Source: DASUZB01 sp035535495 (GTDB taxonomy: Bacteria; Actinomycetota; CALGFH01). From it: a DNA stretch of 64,000 nt. Under the pieces are notes generated by a model. That model saw only the letters and a program-made list of their open reading frames with translations. It did no database searches and was not told the origin of the DNA. The position numbers and the translations under genes are program-made. Shown one piece after another: positions 59,356 through 64,000 of the stretch (its first letter is position 1; each line of letters begins with the position of its first letter). Where the stretch lies: the NCBI GenBank assembly GCA_035535495.1, contig DATLQA010000233.1, positions 19,852 to 83,851 of the forward strand. Direction: 5' to 3'.

Positions 59356-61270
59356 GCGACGGCCCATGGGCGCTGTCGCCCTGGGCCTCGCCCTGCTCGT
59401 GCTGGCCGGCTGCTCCGCCGGAGTGCCGCGCACCGGCCAGGTGACCACCGTCAGCCGGATCGAATCAAGCAACGAGCGCGACCTGCCAGGAGGCCGTGAG
59501 GGCAGCAGGCCGACCGTCGGGCTCAAACCGGCCGAGCTGGTCCAGGAGTACCTCGGCGTCGCCTCCCCCGGCGATCCGGATATGGCCAGGCCCTGGGTGG
59601 TGCCCAACGACGCCGACGCCACCGCCCAGCTCGACGCGTGGACCAAGCGCCGCTCCGCCTGGGTCTACGCCAACCCGACCCCCAAGTCGGTCAGCCCACA
59701 GCGTCCAGGCATCCGGAAGGCCACGGTGATCATGGAGGTGTCCATGATCGGCCACTTCGACGGCCGCGACTGGACGCCGCTCGCCGAGGAGCGCTCGCTC
59801 GAGTTCCAGCTGCGCAAGGTCGGCACCGAATGGCGCATCGCCAACCCGGACGACGAGCCCTGGATGAGCGAGGAGGCCTTCAAGGAACGCTTCCGGCGCA
59901 TGACCCTCTACATGGTCTCCGACGGCGAGGGGGGCCAGCTGGTGCCGGCACCGACCTTCTTCGACCAGCGCGCCGCCGGCTCGGCGGCCGGCGAGGACGG
60001 CCTCGACGACCAGGCCGAGGAGGTCCTGCGCGTGCTGCTCGAAGGCCCCCGCGGGCGGCTGGAGGACGGCCTGAAGACCGCCATCCCGCCCGGCACCCGG
60101 CTGGAGTCGTTCAGCTATCTCCCCAGCTCCGGGCTGGCCACGGTCGACCTGTCGAGCGAGTTCACCGCGCCAGACGACCGCCCCCACTCGGGCGGGCTGC
60201 GGGTGGCCCAGCTCGTCTGGACCATCACCGAGCTGATCCGCACCGCCCAGGTGCAGATCCAGGTCGACGGCCGCCAGGTCGAGACGGTCGGGCCGGACGG
60301 CTTCCGGCTCGACCGGCCCTACCGCGGCAGCGCCCCGGAGCTCAGATCGCTCTGGCCGCGGCGGGCGGGAAGCGGGAGCATCGTCGCCTTCGTCCGCGAG
60401 GGGCAGGTCTACACGGTCCCGGTCGACGTTCCCAGCGCCAAGCCGAAGGTGCTGCCCCTGCCCCCCAGCGACCAGAAATTCCACCCGGTCTGGTCGCCGG
60501 ACGGCGACCACATCGCCTACCTGGTCAACGCCGGGCCGACCAGCGACCTCGAGCTGACCACGGCGAGCGCGGCAGGGGCGGAGGCGACCAGCACCGGCCT
60601 GCGCGGCGAGCTGTCCGAGCCCACCTGGGTGCCGGCCGAGCCCGACCGGCTGCTCACCCTCAAGCGGGTCCAGGACCGGGTCGAGCTCTGGTCGGTGACC
60701 CCAGGCTCCGGCGGCAAGCCGGTCCGCCTCAGTCTCGGCGACCTCCCCGAGGGTTTGGAGCCGAGCCTGCTCCGGGTCAGCCCGGACGGCGGCATGGTGC
60801 TGGCGGTGATGCACAGCAGGCAGCGGGTGGCCGACGAGGAGCGCGTCTCCTTCGGTGCCGACAGCGGCCAGCTCTACCTCGGCGTGCTCGGCGCCGGCGG
60901 GGTCAAGCAGTGGGTCGCCGGACCGCTCGCGCCTGGCCAGGGCGAGGCCCACAGCCCGGTGTGGGCCGATCCGGAGACGATCGCGTTCATCGGCGAGGGC
61001 GGCGCCAAGGGCTCCCGGGCCCTGTGGACCATCCGGGTCGACGGCTGGGACCCGAACCAGGTGCTCGCCTCCGACCGCTCCACCGACGGCGGCGTCGACA
61101 TCGGCGACCAGCTCACCGTCGACCCCACCGGCCGGACCCTGGTGTTCAAGTCGTCCACCGACCTGTCCAGCTCCCTGTGGCTGGTGAACATGGACGGCCG
61201 CGGCCTCCGCGCCCTCACCACCGCCGACTCCTCCGTCCTGGACAGCGACCCCAACCTCGCCAGCGGCTGA
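59348..61270 (+). CDS. lpqB: Lipoprotein LpqB, MtrAB-associated
   Basis: A 640-residue lipoprotein. The signal peptide ends in a lipobox LVLAGCSAG near residues 19-27, with the Cys to be lipidated. A GerMN domain follows (EVLRVLLEGPRGRLEDGLKT, TVDLSSEFTAPDDRPHSGGL, VAQLVWTITELIRTAQVQIQ), then a C-terminal beta-propeller-like region (FHPVWSPDGDHIAYLV). In mycobacteria LpqB binds the external domain of MtrB and tunes MtrA phosphorylation. The GTG overlaps the mtrB stop by 8 bases; an ATG 18 bases later is an alternative start. Confidence 0.92.
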   Translation: MAERRPMGAVALGLALLVLAGCSAGVPRTGQVTTVSRIESSNERDLPGGREGSRPTVGLKPAELVQEYLGVASPGDPDMARPWVVPNDADATAQLDAWTKRRSAWVYANPTPKSVSPQRPGIRKATVIMEVSMIGHFDGRDWTPLAEERSLEFQLRKVGTEWRIANPDDEPWMSEEAFKERFRRMTLYMVSDGEGGQLVPAPTFFDQRAAGSAAGEDGLDDQAEEVLRVLLEGPRGRLEDGLKTAIPPGTRLESFSYLPSSGLATVDLSSEFTAPDDRPHSGGLRVAQLVWTITELIRTAQVQIQVDGRQVETVGPDGFRLDRPYRGSAPELRSLWPRRAGSGSIVAFVREGQVYTVPVDVPSAKPKVLPLPPSDQKFHPVWSPDGDHIAYLVNAGPTSDLELTTASAAGAEATSTGLRGELSEPTWVPAEPDRLLTLKRVQDRVELWSVTPGSGGKPVRLSLGDLPEGLEPSLLRVSPDGGMVLAVMHSRQRVADEERVSFGADSGQLYLGVLGAGGVKQWVAGPLAPGQGEAHSPVWADPETIAFIGEGGAKGSRALWTIRVDGWDPNQVLASDRSTDGGVDIGDQLTVDPTGRTLVFKSSTDLSSSLWLVNMDGRGLRALTTADSSVLDSDPNLASG

Positions 61271-61550
61271 CCACGGCCCGCCAGCCACGCCCGGGCCCGG
61301 CCGGCCTGGACGCGGCGCGGCCTGGGGCCTACCCGTCCAGTGCCACCCCCACCGGCTTCCCTCCGCCTTCCCCTTCCTTTCCCCTCACCCCCTCCCGCAG
61401 CCAGTTCCGCACGTCCCAGTGTCCTTCCCACCCTTCCGCCGTAGCCCGTTCCTTCCCTGCCGGTTCCAGCCGTCCTGCCGATCCTGCCCGCCCACCCGGT
61501 GCCGGCCGGAGGGGTGTGGACAGCGGCGGGACCGGTCGAGCGGTGGGCGG

Positions 61551-61556
61551 TAGGCT
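61551..61556 (+). promoter_or_regulatory. -10 box TAGGCT, leaderless promoter
   Basis: TAGGCT ends 6 bases before the ATG of the comF-like gene and no Shine-Dalgarno sequence intervenes (GCCGGC). Spacing to the start codon is identical to the TACAAT box at 50306. Confidence 0.5.
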
Positions 61557-61562
61557 GCCGGC

Positions 61563-62264
61563 ATGTCGCTGATCGAGCTGGTCATGGGGTTGCTCCGGCC
61601 GGCGGTCTGCCTGGGATGTGGGCGGGCGGAGGCGTGGCCGTGCTGCGCCGCCTGTCTGCCACCGGAGCCGGCTGGGGCCGGGCCGTGGCGGCTGGGCGCC
61701 GACCCGGACGTCGCCATCTGGACCCTCGGGGCGTACCGGGGAGTGCTGCGGGAGGCGGTGCTCGCGGGGAAGCTGGGCGCGCAGCCGGCGGCGCTGGCGA
61801 CACTCGGAAGGCGGCTCGGCGCCGCGCTCGCGGGCGGCGGCGCCGGCGCCGACCTGGTCACCTGGGTCGCCGCCGGCCCCGCCCGTGGCCTGCCCCGAGA
61901 CCACGCCAGGCGGGTGGCGGTCGCGGTGGCGGCAGCGCTCGACCTGCCGGCGGTGGCGCTGCTCATGCCGGCCAGAGGCAGCGATCTCGGCGCCGCCCGA
62001 GCGGACCGGCGGGCTGGCATGGGCCCGGCATGGCGAGCAGGCACGGCCCCGGCCCGCCCGCCACCCCGGGCCCGCCGCCGCCTCGACGGCGGCCGGGTGC
62101 TGGTGGTCGACGACATCCTCACCACCGGCGCCACCCTCGCCGGCGCGGCCGACGCCCTGCGGCAGGCCGGCGCCGGCCAGGTCGAAGCGGCCGTCCTGGC
62201 CGCCGCGCCAGGCGCTCTCGGCGGCGTCGCCGACCCGCCGGCCGGGTCGCGGTGGCGCCATTGA
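61563..62264 (+). CDS. ComF-family phosphoribosyltransferase-like protein
   Basis: A 233-residue protein of the ComF/GntX type. An N-terminal zinc finger has CLGCGRAEAWPCCAAC. The core ends in a type I phosphoribosyltransferase motif RVLVVDDILTTGATLAGAAD that normally binds 5-phosphoribosyl diphosphate. ComF takes part in DNA uptake in naturally competent bacteria; in actinobacteria this gene sits between lpqB and hpf with unproven function. The ATG is set by the leaderless TAGGCT box. Confidence 0.87.
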   Translation: MSLIELVMGLLRPAVCLGCGRAEAWPCCAACLPPEPAGAGPWRLGADPDVAIWTLGAYRGVLREAVLAGKLGAQPAALATLGRRLGAALAGGGAGADLVTWVAAGPARGLPRDHARRVAVAVAAALDLPAVALLMPARGSDLGAARADRRAGMGPAWRAGTAPARPPPRARRRLDGGRVLVVDDILTTGATLAGAADALRQAGAGQVEAAVLAAAPGALGGVADPPAGSRWRH

Positions 62265-62614
62265 GCTGCACCCCGACCACGCAGCGTGCTCCGCCATCGA
62301 CGGGCCTGTCAGCGCCACCGCCAGCCGCCGAGTTGGTCATCCTGGCCGTGTCGGGAAACCAGGATGGTTGCCGCAGAGCCGTGTTTCCCCAGCTCAATGC
62401 GGCAAAATGTGTAGTTGTGACTACGCGGCCCCGGTGTAGAATCCGGCCAATACGACCCCGTCCTATGAAGCGGACGTCCTCGGATGCCGACTCTTGGTGG
62501 CAGGTCGACCTGTTCATCTCGAGCCACCCGTGCCGTGGCACCATCAAAGGACCAAGTCCGCACGGGACCCAGCCCCAGCGGCCAGGCTGCCGACGAGCAG
62601 GATGGGAGCTGCCC
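62265..62614 (+). promoter_or_regulatory. hpf upstream region with promoter TTGTGA-N16-TAGAAT
   Basis: A 350-base gap without a gene. It contains the best housekeeping-type promoter in the window: TTGTGA at 62415-62420 and TAGAAT at 62437-62442 with a 16-base spacer. The local sequence (GGCAAAATGTGTAGTTGTG) is AT-richer than its surroundings. The resulting leader of about 165 bases ends in GGGAG 6 bases before the hpf ATG. I see no recognised riboswitch in it. Confidence 0.5.
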
Positions 62615-63178
62615 ATGCAGGTGACGGTGAAGGGCAAGAACACCGACGTCCCCGACAAGCTGCGGGCGCTCACCGAACGCAAGCTGGCCAAGGTGCAGCG
62701 CTTCGACGACCGGATCCTCTCCATGGACGTGGAGTTCTCCGAAGAGCGCAACCCCCGCGTCGCCGACGCCCACCGGGTCGAGGTCACCCTCACCACCAAA
62801 CACCGACTGGTCCGCGCCCGCGCCAGCGCGGCCGACCCGGCGGCCGCCGTCGACCGGGTCATCGACCGCCTGAAGCGCCAGATCACCAAGCTCAAGGGCC
62901 GCCGGGTCGACCGCACCCGGCACGCCGAGGGCACCAAGGCGCTACCGCCCATCGAGCAGCCCGGCACGGACGGGGAGCCGACCGAGACGCCCGACAGCGT
63001 TGGGATCGTGCGCTTCAAGAAGATCGAGATGAAGCCCATGAGCCCAGAAGAGGCGGTCGACCGGATGGACCTACTCGAGCATGACTTCTACCTGTTCGCC
63101 AATGCCGAGACCGAACGGATCAATCTCGTGTACCGTCGCCGTGGCGGCGGCTTCGGACTCATCGAGCCGGAGGCGTAG
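62615..63178 (+). CDS. hpf: Long-form ribosome hibernation promoting factor
   Basis: A 187-residue protein. The N-terminal 100 residues are the HPF/YfiA ribosome-binding domain (MQVTVKGKNTDVPDKLRALT, RFDDRILSMDVEFSEERNPR, VEVTLTTKHRLVRARASAAD). The C-terminal 60 residues (GIVRFKKIEMKPMSPEEAVD, LLEHDFYLFANAETERINLV, YRRRGGGFGLIEP) form the dimerisation domain that joins two 70S ribosomes into inactive 100S particles. This long form is the usual one in actinobacteria. It has its own promoter about 170 bases upstream. Confidence 0.95.
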   Translation: MQVTVKGKNTDVPDKLRALTERKLAKVQRFDDRILSMDVEFSEERNPRVADAHRVEVTLTTKHRLVRARASAADPAAAVDRVIDRLKRQITKLKGRRVDRTRHAEGTKALPPIEQPGTDGEPTETPDSVGIVRFKKIEMKPMSPEEAVDRMDLLEHDFYLFANAETERINLVYRRRGGGFGLIEPEA

Positions 63179-63244
63179 CCAGGCATCTCCGTTCCCTTTG
63201 CGGGGAACGACACCGCAGCCCGGGCACCAGGACGAGGCAAGGAC

Positions 63245-63958
63245 GTGAGAGGGGAGAGCGTGGCCGACGACCGGCAAGCGCGACCACGGAGCGCAGGAGA
63301 CGCCATCCGTGTGCTGATCGTGGACGACCACGCGCTGTTCCGCCGTGGACTCGAGATGGTCCTCGAGCAGGAGGACGACGTCGACGTCGTCGCCGAGGCA
63401 GGCGACGGCGCCGAGGCGATCGAGAAGGCGCAGGAGGTCATGCCCGACGTCGTGCTGATGGACGTCCGCATGCCCCGCCGCACCGGGATCGAGGCCACCC
63501 AGACCATCAAGGACCTCATCCCGCACGCCAAGATCCTCATGCTGACGATCTCCGACGAGGAGGCCGACCTCTACGACGCCATCAAGGCCGGCGCCAACGG
63601 CTACCTCCTCAAGGAGATCTCCATCGAAGAGGTCGCCAACGCCATCCGCTCGGTCTACCAGGGCCAGTCGCTGATCTCCCCGTCGATGGCGTCCAAGCTG
63701 CTCAACGAGTTCGCCACCATGGTCAAGCGGGCCGACGAGAAGCAGCAGCTCCACACGCCACGGCTGACCGACCGGGAGATGGAGGTGCTCCGGCTGGTCG
63801 CCAAGGGCCACAACAACCGCGACATCGCCAAGGAGCTGTACATCTCCGAGAACACCGTCAAGAACCACATCCGCAACATCCTCGAGAAGCTCCACCTGCA
63901 CTCCCGGATGGAAGCGGTCGTCTACGCGGTGCGCGAGAAGCTCCTGGAGATCAAGTAA
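63245..63958 (+). CDS. NarL/LuxR-type response regulator
   Basis: A 237-residue two-component regulator. The receiver domain has VLIVDDHALFRRGLEMVLEQ, phospho-acceptor D73 in VVLMDVRMPRRTG, T101 and K123. The C-terminal helix-turn-helix has LTDREMEVLRLVAKGHNNRD, IAKELYISENTVKNHIRNIL. No kinase gene adjoins it within the window. It occupies the interval between hpf and the expected secA. The GTG start follows GAGG by 7 bases; an alternative GTG 15 bases downstream follows GGGGAG. Confidence 0.9.
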   Translation: MRGESVADDRQARPRSAGDAIRVLIVDDHALFRRGLEMVLEQEDDVDVVAEAGDGAEAIEKAQEVMPDVVLMDVRMPRRTGIEATQTIKDLIPHAKILMLTISDEEADLYDAIKAGANGYLLKEISIEEVANAIRSVYQGQSLISPSMASKLLNEFATMVKRADEKQQLHTPRLTDREMEVLRLVAKGHNNRDIAKELYISENTVKNHIRNILEKLHLHSRMEAVVYAVREKLLEIK

Positions 63959-64000
63959 TGCCGGCCGCACCGGCACGGCACTAGGCCGCCCGCCACCCGC

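Overview
The window comes from a very GC-rich actinobacterium (Actinomycetota). Sequence evidence is codon usage biased to G/C at third positions, a WhiB-type iron-sulfur regulator, an MtrA-MtrB-LpqB operon, the coenzyme F420 genes fbiA/fbiB (cofD/cofE), DUF5719, DUF4350 and DUF4129 proteins, and many starts sitting 6 to 10 bases after a TAnnnT -10 box with no Shine-Dalgarno sequence, as in leaderless actinobacterial transcripts. The order rmlD ... nucleotidyltransferase ... fbiB/fbiA, whiB, metallopeptidase, pmm, SIS isomerase, sahH, mtrA, mtrB, lpqB, comF, hpf follows, from memory, the Mycobacterium tuberculosis stretch from rmlD (Rv3266c) to just before secA1 (Rv3240c). I cannot name the species; a deep, uncultured actinobacterial lineage is plausible.

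Positions 1-31330 form a cell-surface glycan region. It holds dTDP-rhamnose synthesis (rmlD), two divergent methyltransferase / 691-residue membrane glycosyltransferase-like pairs that look like duplicates, a hexapeptide acyltransferase, two secreted peptidoglycan enzymes (SpoIID/LytB-like and an Amidase_2), several GT2 and GT4 glycosyltransferases, a TagG/TagH (Wzm/Wzt) type polysaccharide ABC exporter with a run of four translationally coupled or closely spaced glycosyltransferases, and a mannose-1-phosphate guanylyltransferase-like enzyme. A DUF3105 protein, an amino-acid permease and two GNAT acetyltransferases are interspersed.

Positions 31350-35760 hold fbiB-fbiA, an ECF sigma factor with a membrane partner protein, and a divergent whiB gene. 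The sigma operon has an upstream CGTAAC-N16-CGTGCA element resembling an ECF autoregulatory promoter. Positions 35760-46640 hold a 458-base intergenic region with a terminator hairpin and a structured leader, a 1030-residue GT2-plus-membrane fusion, a DUF5719 protein, a zincin metallopeptidase, a zinc ribbon, and the coupled operon pmm / Trm112-like / sugar-phosphate isomerase / purine nucleoside phosphorylase. An orphan histidine kinase and a short archaeal-type S-adenosylhomocysteinase follow.

Positions 49300-56860 are the conserved actinobacterial membrane cluster RDD / SpoIIM-like / DUF58 / MoxR / DUF4350 / DUF4129 / multi-pass membrane protein. Positions 57060-61270 are mtrA-mtrB-lpqB, and the window closes with comF, the long ribosome-hibernation factor hpf and a NarL-type response regulator. 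I saw no tRNA, rRNA, CRISPR array, transposase or phage gene. The most unusual signals are the duplicated methyltransferase/GT-C cassette with one decayed methyltransferase, a hairpin repeat with compensating stem changes in two neighbouring genes, the ECF autoregulatory element, the structured leader after whiB, and a stranded C-terminal piece of a molybdenum oxidoreductase.
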